Shown here one piece after another: positions 22,475-34,182 of a stretch of DNA of 64,000 nucleotides. The stretch is from Entrophospora sp. SA101 (lineage: Eukaryota; Glomeromycota; Glomeromycetes; Entrophosporales; Entrophosporaceae), in contig CAUDNR010001302.1 of the NCBI GenBank assembly GCA_958430865.1, positions 16,906 through 80,905 of the forward strand, in the 5' to 3' direction. Below the pieces are notes generated by a model. That model had not been told where the DNA came from. It saw nothing but the letters and a program-made list of their open reading frames with translations, and made no database searches. The translations under genes were made by a program, and so were the position numbers. Position 1 is the stretch's first letter. Each line of letters opens with the position of its first letter.

Positions 22475-23827
22475 ATGCCATCTCACGAAGAAGGCGTTTC
22501 TCATGAAAGAGAACCACTTATTGATGATCAAACCCGTCGAGCTTATGGTCCATTTGGCTTTGCACCAGAACAACTTGGGAGGCTTGTAGATCCCAAAAAT
22601 ACTGACTTATTAGAAGAGTACGGTGGTGTCGAAAAAATTCTTGAAGGCTTGAAGGTTGATCCAACCGTTGGTTTAAGTTCTGATGAAGGGTTGGAATCTG
22701 TCAGTACAAAAAAGAATGCACGTCCTTTCAAAGAAAGACGAGAGCATTTCGGAAAAAATGTAAATAAGTAATATATTTTTTTGAGAGTAAATAAATTGTT
22801 TTGTATGTATTTTTAAAAAAAAAATTTTATTTAAATAATCATTGTTAGGTCTTACCTGAAACAACTCAACGTTCCTTTTTTTCATTAGTTTGGGAAGCAT
22901 ATCAAGATAGAACATTAAGTAAGCTTCTTCCAATGTTATTTATAAATATATAAATATATATATAATTATTATTAATCAATGTTCTTTTCTTCCAAAAAAT
23001 AAAAAATGAAAAATAAAAGTTTTGTTGAGTATTGCTGCATTGGTATCCCTTGCAGTTGGTATTGGCGAAGATTATTCTTCTAGACATCCTGAAGGTGAAC
23101 CACGTGTTGGTTGGGTTGAAGGTACACATTATCATTACTGTTAATATTTTAGAAAATATAAAATGATAATGATTAATAATAATAATTGTTGTTGTTTCCT
23201 ATTATAATTAATTAGGTGCTGCTATTCTTGCAGCTGTTGCAGCTGTTGTTTTCACTAACGCTATTAATGATTATCAAAAAGAAAAACAATTCAGAAAATT
23301 AAATTCTAAAAAAGAAGATCGTACCGTCAAGGTATCAATTATAATACTATTTGTGATTGTAATAATAATCACAATGATTATGATCACTAATTAATTATTA
23401 TCATCATTAAGTTACTTCGTGATGGGAAAGAACAACAAATCTCAGTTTATGAAATTAATGTTGGTGATATTTTGGTAAGTCACGTCACTATCCATCCCTT
23501 CTCACGATCTTTATTCCTCATAAAAAAATAAAAATTCTTTGGTTTATTAGTTTATTAATAGTTTATTTATTTCACCCAAATAAAAGCTTCTTGAACCAGG
23601 AGATATTGTAGCAGTTGATGGAGTCTTTTTGAGTGGTCATAATCTTAAATGTGATGAATCAAGTGCCACTGGTGAATCCGACGCAGTTAGAAAAGGCACA
23701 GTTGAAGATGGACTGGATCCTTTTATTATAAGTGGTGGAAAGGTTCTTGAAGGTGTTGGTAAAGCTGTTGTTATCGCAGTTGGTAATTATAATAAATAAA
23801 GTTAATCAAGAATCACTAAACTTTTAT

Positions 23828-23860
<33 letters not shown>

Positions 23861-24832
23861 TCATTAACACTATATTACTAATATTTAGGTACAAATTCAT
23901 TTTTTGGAAAGACTATGATGGTAAATATATCAAACAAATATTTAAATATCCTCTCAGTAAATACCCAAATAAATACATAAATAAATATGAATTTATTTGT
24001 ATTTTAGGGGCTTCGTGGCGAGGGTAACGAGGAAACTCCACTTCAACAAAAATTAGACCTACTTGCAGAACAGATTGCAAAATTAGGTGTCTCGGTTGCT
24101 TTAATCATGTTAATGTAAGATTTTTGAATTTACTTGCATATCTTTTATTTATAAATATTGGCGTTAACAGTATTTTATTCTTAATATTTTATTTTTATTT
24201 TTATTTTTATTTTTTTTGTTAGTACACTTGTAATCAAATATTTTATTTCTGCTTCACTCTCTGATGAATTTCCCGATGCTGAAACCATTTTTTCCAATAT
24301 GGTATCAATTGTTATACAAGCAATCACTATTGTTGTAGTTGCTGTACCTGAAGGTGTAAGTGCTTATTAATTAGTTTGATAGATTAATTAATTACTATTT
24401 ATTTTCAACTCACTCGCTCGTTTTTAATACACATGTATATGTACATAAATGTATGATAGCTACCAATGGCTGTTACACTCGCACTTGCATATGCAACAAC
24501 TCAAATGATCAAAGATAATAACTTGGTTCGTGTATTATCTGCTTGTGAAACGATGGGTAATGCAACTGCTGTGTGCTCAGATAAAACTGGTACATTGACA
24601 CAAAATAAAATGACTGTGGTGGAAGGTGTTCTTGCCCAAAAATCATTCGAAAGCGTTGATGATATTAATGCATGGAAAGAAGGAGTTGATTCAGCTGTTT
24701 ATGAAATTATTGTTGAAAATATTACTATCAACTCATCGGCATTTGAAGATAAAGATGAAAAAGGAAATCTTGATTTTGTTGGGTACGAGAAACAATTAAT
24801 TAATAAAATAATAAATTTATTTTTTATATATA

Positions 24833-24863
<31 letters not shown>

Positions 24864-26719
24864 TAATACATATATCATCCATTCACCACCATTCATTGTT
24901 TATTAATAGATCTAAAACCGAATGTGCATTACTTGGATTTTCTAAAAGATTCGGTGTTGATTATAATACGTATAGACATGAAAATAAACAAGTCAAAGTT
25001 TATCCATTTGCATCTCAAAGAAAGACCATGACTTCCATAATCAAGTTAGGCTCGTCATCGGTTAGTTTACGCGGCAAAGCAACTGCTTCCAATGCTGAAT
25101 ATCGTGTATTGGTCAAAGGTGCATCAGAAATGGTATTGAGTTCTTGTACTCATTTTGTGGATGCTCAAGGACAAACTCAAGAATTCGATAAAGATTCAAA
25201 ATTGAAATTCGAACAAACAATCAGCAATTTTGCAAATAAAGCTTTACGTACCATTGGAATGGCATATCGTGACATTACTTCTAACGATTTCCAAAAGATT
25301 ACTGACGAGGAACCACCACTTGAGAAATTGATTTGTTTGGGTATAGTTGGTATTCAAGATCCTCTTCGTCCTGGTGTGGTTGAATCAGTTCACGCATTTA
25401 AAAGAGCTGGTGTGTCGGTTAGAATGATCACTGGTGATAATATCTTGACAGCTAGTGCTATTGCACGTAATGCTGGTATTCTTACCAAGGGTATTGCAAT
25501 GACTGGACCAGAGTTTAGAAATTTGAATAAGGAAGAACAGTTAGCAAAGGTGGCCCGTCTTCAAGTACTTGCCAGATCGTCACCAACAGACAAAACCATA
25601 GTTGTTTCACGATTAAAGGAATTGGGCGAAGTGATTGCGGTGACTGGTGATGGTACTAATGATGGACCAGCGTTGAAATTGGCAGATGTTGGATTTAGTA
25701 TGGGAATAGCAGGAACAGAAGTAGCTAAAGAAGCATCAGCAATTATTTTGATGGATGACAACTTCAATTCAATTGTCAAAGCATTGAAATGGGGTAGAGC
25801 CGTTAATGATAGTGTCAGAAAATTCTTACAATTTCAACTTACAGTCAACATTGCCGCCGTTGTATTATCATTTACCAGTGCAGTTACTAGTGATGATAAT
25901 GAATCGATTTTGACAGCAGTACAATTGCTCTGGGTCAATCTTATTATGGACACGTTGGCAGCACTTGCATTAGCAACAGAACCACCAACCGATGAACTTC
26001 TTAATCGACGACCAACATCCAAGACTGCGTCATTGATCAGTTATAGAATGTGGAAGATGATTATTGGACAAGCAATTTTCCAAATTATAATCAATTTGTT
26101 TGTTATTAGCATGGGAGCTGCAATTTTCCATCTTGATGAAGACGATAAACATGACAAGGTTGTCTTGCGTTCCATAGTATTTAATACTTTTGTATTTTTA
26201 CAAGTCTTCAATGAGATAAATTGTCGAAGTATTGACGATAATTTGAATGTATTCAGAAACATTTTCCATAATCACATATTTATTATTGTGCAAATAGTGG
26301 TTCTAGGAGGACAATTTTTGATTGTGGAGTATGGAGGAGTGGCATTTGGAACTACGAAATTAACATGGTATCAATGGCTTGTCACTGTATTGATTGGATC
26401 CCTTTCATTGCCTATAGGACTTATCATAAGATTGTTACCCAACTTTTGTGTGCCAGAGAGTATTTTGAATGAAGACTTCAAGCCAAGTGTTAGTGAGGCT
26501 AAAATGCAATGGGAATCGGGAGTTGAGAAACTGAGAGTTTTCTCTAAATTAAGAAAGCCAATAATACGTGGTTCATCTGGCGCACTCGTCGACTCTAAAT
26601 CAAAATCAAAGCCTAGGTCAGGTGGTGAATCTAAACCAAAAGCAAATTTTGCTAATATTGTAAGTAAAGCAAAAAATCAACAAAGAAGAGGTGGTGGTGA
26701 AACTAGTACATCTAGTTAA
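22475..26719 (+). CDS. PMC1: P2B-type Ca2+-transporting ATPase (PMC1/PMCA-like), 1078 aa
   Basis: Eleven exons with GT-AG introns and closing phases: 22475-22759, 22849-22918, 23020-23121, 23216-23331, 23412-23474, 23587-23782, 23889-23920, 24008-24114, 24223-24355, 24460-24782 and 24910-26719. The pump exports Ca2+ from the cytosol across the vacuolar or plasma membrane. Visible motifs are ATGES in the actuator domain, PEGLP in M4, the phosphorylation site SDKTGTLTQN (Asp about 409), FVGSKTECALL and KGASE in the nucleotide domain, TGDN, GDGTNDGPALK with FSMGIAGTEVAKEAS (P2B-typical), and VNLIMDTLAALALATEPP in M6. The C-terminal tail of about 80 residues is Lys/Ser-rich (SKSKSKPRSGG), where P2B pumps carry calmodulin or regulatory sites. 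No motif is missing, so I take it as functional. The start is the first Met of an open exon, preceded in frame by no alternative. Confidence 0.95.
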
Positions 26720-26746
26720 TACTTAAATTATCTATTCATTTGTATT

Positions 26747-26777
<31 letters not shown>

Positions 26778-27000
26778 TGTTTAAAAATGAATTTGTACTT
26801 ATATTATGATTTTATTATAAAAATAAAAAGATACATATATATTTTTTCATAAATTAAAAAAAATCTTAAATCATAAATTAAACGAATAAGACACATAGTA
26901 ATAAACCATAAAGTTCGTTCCCTTTGATTCTTTTCCTCACGATTCTCTGTCTCGGTAATATTAACAAAATATGTAGTACGACAAGTTAATATTAATTAAA
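26720..27000. other. Intergenic region between convergent genes
   Basis: Holds (ATT)n and (AT)n microsatellites at 26742-26780 and AATAAA-like words. It is the likely 3' end region for both the ATPase and the HMG-like ORF. Confidence 0.5.
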
Positions 27001-27282
27001 TCAACGTTTATCACGTATTTCTTTTGCGATTTCTATATACGTCTTCCTTATTACTGGAACTCGAAATAATCGACCCATCAATAATTTGTTTTCGATTTTC
27101 GACATATTTGCTCCTAGTTCATTTTTTGCATATAATTTTAACAAGCAAAACCCGTTCACTTTGTCGTTCCTAGAAAATTTCCTACCACGAGGAAGGCTTT
27201 TCGCCAATTCATTTAAGTTTTGTTCGTCACGATTCGGAAAACGTATAAGATTAAATAAATCGGGAGTTAATTCCAACGCCAT
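27001..27282 (-). CDS. Short HMG-box-like (MATA-HMG family) protein, 93 aa
   Basis: A single-exon ORF of 93 codons. After a variable N-terminus with PRGRKFSRND, the stretch KVNGFCLLKLYAKNEL aligns with the start of an HMG box (the N-x-F-x-L-[FLY] pattern of helix 1). The later RKTYIEIAKEIRDK matches the end of the domain. Known HMG boxes bind the DNA minor groove. In arbuscular mycorrhizal fungi such short MATA-HMG-like genes form a large family. The box here is divergent and lacks the usual central Trp. A related ORF lies 6.6 kb away on the same strand (33838-34182). Confidence 0.6.
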   Translation of the reverse strand: MALELTPDLFNLIRFPNRDEQNLNELAKSLPRGRKFSRNDKVNGFCLLKLYAKNELGANMSKIENKLLMGRLFRVPVIRKTYIEIAKEIRDKR

Positions 27283-28481
27283 TATTTAGATTTAGCAATA
27301 GTAAAGAGAAAAAAGAGAAGAGAAGAGATTGATAAAAATTACAAATTTATAATTTAAGGGAGTAAAAGCATTCTGTAGGAAACCTTGGGATTTATAGGAA
27401 ATAAATCGTTAATGTGACTGGAATACATTTTCCTCTTTTCATACATAAAGATGATTTCTATTGATTTATTTGAAAAAAGAATAATAAATATATTAAATAT
27501 ATTAACAAGTAATGAGCATTCATTTTCACTAAAAAAGAATTTACAACTAAATTTAAATCTCCTAAATTATTTCATGGTTTCATATCTATTTTGGTTTCCT
27601 ATTCATTTTAATAACAAATAGTATGATCGCGTATATAATTTGCAGATTTTTCATTATCACCAGCCGGAAGTTAAAGCAAACTCCGAATAGACTAATTAGT
27701 AATTCTGTAATTATGAGCGTTAATTACTACAACAATAATAAAAAATGCCTATTATTTTTAGGAATGAAATTTAGAAATGTAAATTGAAATGTTTTAATTT
27801 GGGCAAATGAAGAATCAGATAAACAGTTGGTAAATTAATTTGGAATTTACAATATAAACTTGTAAAAAAAAATAGATATATTTGTATGATTGTGGCTTAC
27901 TTTAATGCTTGACTGAAAGTGATTATTGAAATTGATATCTATCTAAATCGTCGTCATTCATTCATTTTTTTTGTGCTAAAAATAGATTGTTGCTCATGTT
28001 ACCATGTATGCATGCATGTATGTATTTTTGAGAATTGTAAAAAGAAATTTTTATTAATATATCAGTTACGATAGAAATTTTCATGGTAAAATTAAAATAA
28101 ATCGAATAACTTTAAGCCATGATGTTTTTATTTTTTATAATAAGATTAAACAAAACTTTATAGTTTTATTACTTTAGTCTTCTATATATAATAGGACAGA
28201 GAAAACTCTATTGAATGTCACCGACAGCACTATGATTCTCGAATGTCACTTTTAAAAAAGGAAAGGTGATCGCGACACTATAATTAGGGTCAATAGAGAA
28301 TTAAAAAAAAACAAGCCATGGGGTTACTATAATGCGGATTCCAGTGATAAATGAGTAAATTTCATCGTGTAACTAGTATAAATTTAGAAACTATCTTCAA
28401 AAATCGAAATATTATGTGATTCATATGTTCAAAAAGGAGTAAATTGTGATTGTGTAAAAAAAAATTTGTCTCAATTTAAAT

Positions 28482-28936
28482 ATTGGGTGTCCCACATCAT
28501 ATGATTTATATAAATTTCATTAATAAGAATTTTTTAGGGAGGTTTGCGATTATTTTTTTGATGGCACAAAAAAAATTTTTTACAAATTGGCGGCATCGTT
28601 GGCAAACTTCGCAAAATTACAAAACTCAAAATAACTCTTAAACTATATGATATATTCAAATAAAAATTTATGTTTTAGATTGCTCTTTACTTGCATAAAA
28701 TTTTGTAAAATATATCCACAACTTTTACTTTGATTTTCTAGCTTAAAATAAATGCCATGGTTTATATTAAAATAAAAAAGGGCCTATTAATTTATTGTCC
28801 TATTTCTCTAGTATGTTTTAAGGTTAATTCGGAGTCAGTATCTCACAAAAAATTGTCATATATATATGAAAATTTATATATGTGATATGTGATTGACTAT
28901 GTTTGTAAAATCATAAAATGTAGGACACCCCCAATG
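28482..28936. mobile_element. Putative MITE, about 455 bp
   Basis: The left end ATTGGGTGTCCCACAT and the reverse complement of the right end ATTGGGGGTGTCCTACAT form imperfect inverted termini. TA precedes the left end; the right flank is TG. There is no transposase frame inside. Confidence 0.5.
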
Positions 28937-30146
28937 TAATATGTTCGTTGTAAAAAATGGGTACGTATTACTTCACCGACAACACTTGGCGCACGATTTT
29001 AGCATTTTATTAGTTGTTTGATTATGTGGGGGTAAAAAATATTCTAAAAAATTTGTTACTTAAACGTACAAAATTTGGAATTTTCAAAATTCTAAGGCTC
29101 TGCCAATTTTTAGTTTAATAAAAAACTAGTCGATAAGTTTTGAAGCTTGGGTCATGAACAATAAAATTTATAGGTTAACTTTTTTAGATTATAGATGATC
29201 TGCACTGTAACTAGCCCATTTTTGTTAATTATTGTAAATTATTTCCTAAACAGAAATCAACTCTCGAGATTCGCGTTAATATGATCTGTAAATAGTCTTT
29301 TGCCCTGTCTCATTTGGTTATAAACTTTACCTATTAACAACTCTTTACTATGTATAAAAAAATTTTTTTTATTTGGTAAGAAAAACTCTAAAATTTTGAT
29401 CTATTTACTATAATTCCACTTAGTTTCATGACTGTATCTCTTTAATTGAAGGTTTTGATACAGTTTTATTATATATATATATATATATATTATTATTATT
29501 ATTGATCGACATCAGGCAACGTAAACGATCAACTAACAAAAGATTTCGTTTATTACAGAAAAAATTAAAAATGATTTTAATCTCAAGAACCTTATCATTA
29601 TCTACAACGTAACGTATGATGATAATATAACATGATTCATATGATTAAAATAAATAAATAAATTATGATTTTAAGTGTCAATATTTTTGGAAAAAATAGA
29701 AACAATAGCTTATTATTATAATTAAAAATAATTAAATGTAAAATAAAACTTATGATTTATAAAGTTAAAATTTATGGCTTGTATAATGAATGATTCAAAT
29801 AAAAAATATCCATCTTTGTCTATAATCAAAAAAAAAAGCAAGCACAGAAGCTATAAAAGGTTTGGAAACTGCACTCAAATATGTACAACAAAAAAATTTG
29901 GAAATTAATTAGAAACGTTAATAAATTAAAGGAAACTTCTTACAACAATTCTCAAGAAAGAGTGCAAACAAGGATTGAAGAATACTATATGCTAGAATAA
30001 AATAAATTTAAATTTTTTTTTTGTTGTTTATATATATTATTATTTTATTATTTACATATTTTTTTTTTGTAAATAAGATTTTTATATAACTGATGTCACA
30101 TGATTTTTATTATAAAATCCATTAATTCCAAATTTCTCGCTTTTAC

Positions 30147-30223
30147 GGATATTTCGATTTAGCGGGTTAGGGTAAATTTCTTGGGCCAAACTTATCCGCT
30201 AATACTAAATCGAGATATCCGGT
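30147..30223. repeat. Short inverted repeat (CGGATATTTCGATTTAG)
   Basis: CGGATATTTCGATTTAGCGG on the left pairs with AATACTAAATCGAGATATCCGG on the right, across a spacer of about 35 bp. It could form a hairpin, or be a very small inverted-repeat element. Confidence 0.6.
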
Positions 30224-31129
30224 TACACATATAATATTCGTTTTTATTCGAATTACTCGTTTTATTCATTTTAATTTTATTCAATTATTTTGCTATTACT
30301 ATTTTATTCATTTTATTCGAATTACTCGTTTTATTCACTTTATCGTTTAATTCGCTTATTAGAATTGCTCGTTTTATTCAGTTTATCAAATTATTCGTTT
30401 ATCAAATTGTTTGTTTTTATTCGAATAAAAATTATTATTGTTTAAACATCATTGTTGATCTGGTATGTAGTACCGAATATTCATATAATTATTAATGTAA
30501 CTAAATAGTTATTGTCTACTGTACAAATTTCTTCATTGTGAGATATTCGTCAATAGTACATTAGTAGATTTGCGTAGATATGAATGAGTCTCTAAGAAAA
30601 AAGTTGCAATTGGTTGATCCCGGAGTTTATTGATGAAATGAAATGTGTCTCGATCAATTCATGGGATCATCATATGAATATATATCCTTGTACTTGGGAA
30701 AGCGGTGGCTTTTCTCGTTTGATAGCCTTTGTAATTAATAAACTACTCATAGATAAAAAATATTTTCTACCGCTCATTCATTCTCCCAAGTCTACTGTAC
30801 ATACATTTCTTACATGGAAATGTTTTTAAAAAATTATAACTTTGTTCATATACAACTTTCGTGTAAGGGCCTAAATTTTCATTATAGGGAATGTCCGCAA
30901 AATATTATAAAATATTTATTAATAACAACAATAATAAAAATATTTATTTTTGTCGAGGACAAAATAATGTTCCCAATGACATCAGTTTGTCTGTAATATA
31001 TTTCTATTTGAATTTGGACTATATAAATTTATCTATATCATAAGCCAATCAAACAAATGTAATGCTTCGGCCTTAGTTTTAATCAATTTCTCTTGTTTAA
31101 AAATTTTATCGCTGTAAATATCCAAGAGT

Positions 31130-31890
31130 TCATGTCACATGATCACATTTCAAATAAAGTTTTTCAATGTTGTCGCCATAACTATCAAGATTTAGATTAG
31201 TAAGCTTAACACAATTAACAAAATCTAAAAATTCAAGTGGATAATTATTAATACTCAAATAAGCCATTGATATATTATTACCTTTGAGGGTCACTAATTC
31301 TTTGATTACATTTTCTGCTGCATCTAATTCTCTTAAATATTTGCAACTGTTAAATACAATCATTTTAAACACCAACTATTGTATTGGATATAATTCTAAA
31401 GGTTTTCCAAGTCAAAACAGTTTAATTCCTCCAAGAAATTTTGACAATTCTAACTTAACTATAGATGATTTACTTTTAGTTATTGCTATAACATTGAAGA
31501 GATTGCAAATCTGAGCAATTAGTTAACAATTTAATTCTTCTAGCTCTTTATTTTGATCAAAATCTAAAAATATTTCAATTTGACTGCAACTAAATCTAAT
31601 TTTTTTAATTTGGAGCAATTACTGACATTCAATTTAGTAAGTTAATAAAATCACTCAAGTCAAATTCACCCCATTAATCCTCATTAACTAATATCTAACT
31701 CTTTAATACTAGCTCTTCCGGCTGACATCTAATCACTCTTGAGATGAAACATTAAGTGGTTTCCTTTCAATACTTTCTGGTAAATCTAAACTATCCAATT
31801 TGGTCTTTTCGGAAGGAGAGAAGGAATTAGTTCAGAGACTGCTTTTTACTTGACTAATATCTAATTCGACCAGTTTATTATTATAACAAT
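31130..31890 (-). pseudogene. Leucine-rich-repeat protein relic
   Basis: Minus-strand fragments show LRR periodicity: NNKLVELDISQVKSSL at about 31870, LTKLNVSNCSKLKKLDL at about 31600-31640, YLRELDAAENVIKELVTLKG at about 31290, and FVNCVKLTNLNLDSYGDNIEKL at about 31140-31210. The L-x-x-L-N/D-[IVL] spacing with SNC/VNC words is typical of an expanded LRR family in these fungi. Many stops and frame changes interrupt it, and no N-terminal domain can be identified. Confidence 0.6.
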
Positions 31891-31899
31891 AGTCATTTG

Positions 31900-33620
31900 A
31901 CTTTGGAACAATTCTCTATTTTTAAATCTTTAATTTATCATGAGAAGTAATAATCAGTCCTAATTCCTAACTATGATTTAAGTTTGGACAGTCTTCAATT
32001 ACTAGTTAATTTATTTTTGATGGCTGCTAGACTATTAAAATCTTTTTGTTCTTGTTTAGCTTTCAATTTCAGTCATTTTTGTAGTCAAGCTGGGTTTTCA
32101 TATTAGTTGTTTGTCATGAAAGAGAGAGTTACATCAATTCTCTTGTGAAGGTCATTTTATTGGGACCTGTTATCATAAATCATTTCCTTTTATATCATGA
32201 GGAGTAATCATTCTATTTCATTCTATTGGATGAAATCATGTAAAAAGTCATGTTACCTGTAGTACCCCGAGAAGTATTTATACCCTTGGAAATTGCTCAA
32301 GAATTAATCGTCATATTAATAAACTAGTTCACCGTTAACACTTTGATAATAAAAATACTTTTACATAAAATGGTGTGATTGATCCCTAATCCTTTCTATA
32401 ATTTATTGGTTTGGCCACCTTTAATTATTAGTTAGAAACCCTTTGATTGTACTGCGTTGTTGCTTTGTAGGGATACTTAAAGTAGCATAGTTATATATAG
32501 TTTAGTTTGATTATTTGGACTATATTTCAGATATAAAAGACCCCTTTTGGCTATAATCTAGGCTGTGTACCAGATTTAGTAAGTAACTTGGATAACATGC
32601 TTGTAATATTATTTTATCAAGATTTCATAGAAGAGCTTCTTGTGAGAGTGTATATTTTGTTTTAAATTTTAAATGAACTCTTTTTGGATTGTAAAATTTT
32701 TTGATCTCCAGCTGATGCTTCTTTCAAGTGAGTCAACAACAACTTTGAGGGGGTCATTGGCCATGACCTTGCTAGCGTAAATTAAATACAAAAATTGGAG
32801 CATGGTTTTGATGTACTAGTGATTTTGTGAATTGGCCATCATCTCCTCTTCCTACATAATTGCTGACTTGACCAATGTAGTTATGTTTTGGCCAAATTAT
32901 TGGGAAAGGTAGATCTGTCTGCAAAGTCAAGATCAACTTTGAAGCATCATATGAATAAATTTAAGAAAGAACAGTTGATGTGAGCTGCGAGTTACCAAAT
33001 GGTCCCATGTTTACTTGTTTGTTGTATTTCAACAACAAAGTTGCAGTAATTTTTATTTATTCGTTTATTGGCTTTGGTTCAAATTTATATCGAGAAAATC
33101 AATTTGAAAAAGATTTTGTTTCTAATAAAACATAGATCTTATATGATGATTTTTATTTGTTTTCGTGAAACATATAAATTAGGATTTTTGTGATATTATC
33201 TTATTGATATAAACTTTGTGTTTTCATAAATCTTATATATAATCTTATAAACTTGTAAATCTTAATACAAATCATAAATTTAAAAAAAACTTAAGTCCCT
33301 CCCCTTCTATTTTGTCTGTGCTAAGTGTTAATAAAATAGATAAACAATAAGCATTAATTATTTAACAAGAAAATTATTAATTAAGTATTAAAGATATTAA
33401 TGTAATAAATAAATAAATATTAATTAGGTATTAAGTATATAATTAATATTAATTAATCTAGGTGTATTATTGATATTAATATTGTATTAATTTTATTGAA
33501 AGATTATTTTTCAAGGAAATTCCTACTTCAAAATCCAGGTATTATTAATTTTACATATATGTAAGATTCTCTGTTACTTACTATGCCTTTATATATAATC
33601 TTTCCCCAATTCTTTTTTTA
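31900..33620. other. Spacer with no supported gene
   Basis: This region is slightly less AT-biased than its surroundings at 32250-33000, with scattered short coding-like words (for example EVFIPLEIAQELIV at about 32270). I cannot connect them into a gene or family. Confidence 0.4.
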
Positions 33621-33687
33621 ATATTAAGTATTAGGTATTAAGTATTAGGTATTAGGTATTAGGTATTAGGTATTAGGTATTAGGTGT
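33621..33687. repeat. Heptamer tandem repeat (TTAGGTA)n
   Basis: About nine consecutive ATTAGGT/ATTAAGT units; the last six are perfect TTAGGTA heptamers. The unit resembles a telomere-type G-rich repeat, but it is interstitial and short. Confidence 0.9.
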
Positions 33688-33837
33688 TGGTGCAAGTAAA
33701 CAAATAATATATTTCTATTGCGTGGTTTCTATAATATCAATAATGTTGTTAATGTTGTTTTATTATTGATCTTTGATATTATTGAAATTGTTGATGGTGT
33801 CAAATTAATATTATTATAGATTTTTTTTGTGATTAAT

Positions 33838-34182
33838 TTAACCAACAGGTAAGACGCCTGATGCAGGAGATTTATTTTTGGTATTTGATTCATCTAATCC
33901 TAACAACTCGCGGATTTTTTCTGCAATATCTGCATAGATACTTTTTATACCATGCTCTCTATACAATTGTGATAACCGCTGTTTATCTTCATCTTCAATA
34001 GACAATTCCTTGACTTTGAGTTCTATGGTGTAATAACGCTTTAATACATGAAAACCATTAATTCTCGCTGGGTCAACTACTCTCTTATCTTCACCAAATT
34101 TTTTTGCCATTTTCTTTATTGTTTCGGGGCTACGTTCCGGAGTGCGTAAACTATCGATCAAGAGTTCACGTTCTGATAACAT
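33838..34182 (-). CDS. Short HMG-box-like (MATA-HMG family) protein, 114 aa
   Basis: A single-exon ORF of 114 codons. ARINGFHVLKRYYTIELKV matches the first helix of the HMG-like box seen at 27001-27282. IKSIYADIAEKIRELLG matches its last helix, with an acidic KELSIEDEDKQRL linker between. The N-terminal SPETIKKMAKKFGEDKR parallels the basic lead-in of the other copy. Likely a DNA-binding protein of the large AMF MATA-HMG-like family; regulatory targets are unknown. It ends with a Pro/Gly-containing tail. It is preceded upstream by an ATAGTAATAG-rich low-complexity stretch. It appears intact. Confidence 0.6.
   Translation of the reverse strand: MLSERELLIDSLRTPERSPETIKKMAKKFGEDKRVVDPARINGFHVLKRYYTIELKVKELSIEDEDKQRLSQLYREHGIKSIYADIAEKIRELLGLDESNTKNKSPASGVLPVG

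Larger units (their letters stand above)
27283..31129. other. Gene-free spacer
   Basis: About 3.8 kb of AT-rich DNA with an inverted-repeat element at 28482-28936, an (AT)n tract at 29468-29492, a short palindrome at 30147-30223 and ATTCG/TTTTAT-rich repeats at 30235-30430. ORFs at 30614-30996 have no recognisable features. Confidence 0.55.

Noticed and set aside
24466..24906. 146-aa reading of the ATPase exon continuing into poly-T
   Set aside because: The real exon ends at the GT at 24783; the extra residues are intron translation.
30614..30996. Plus-strand ORFs of 71 and 60 aa
   Set aside because: No recognisable motif, overlapping frames, no splice context; could be relic DNA but unsupported.
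32265..32330. EVFIPLEIAQELIV-like reading, considered as an RNA polymerase largest-subunit scrap
   Set aside because: Only one short block resembles it; no neighbouring conserved blocks were found in any frame.
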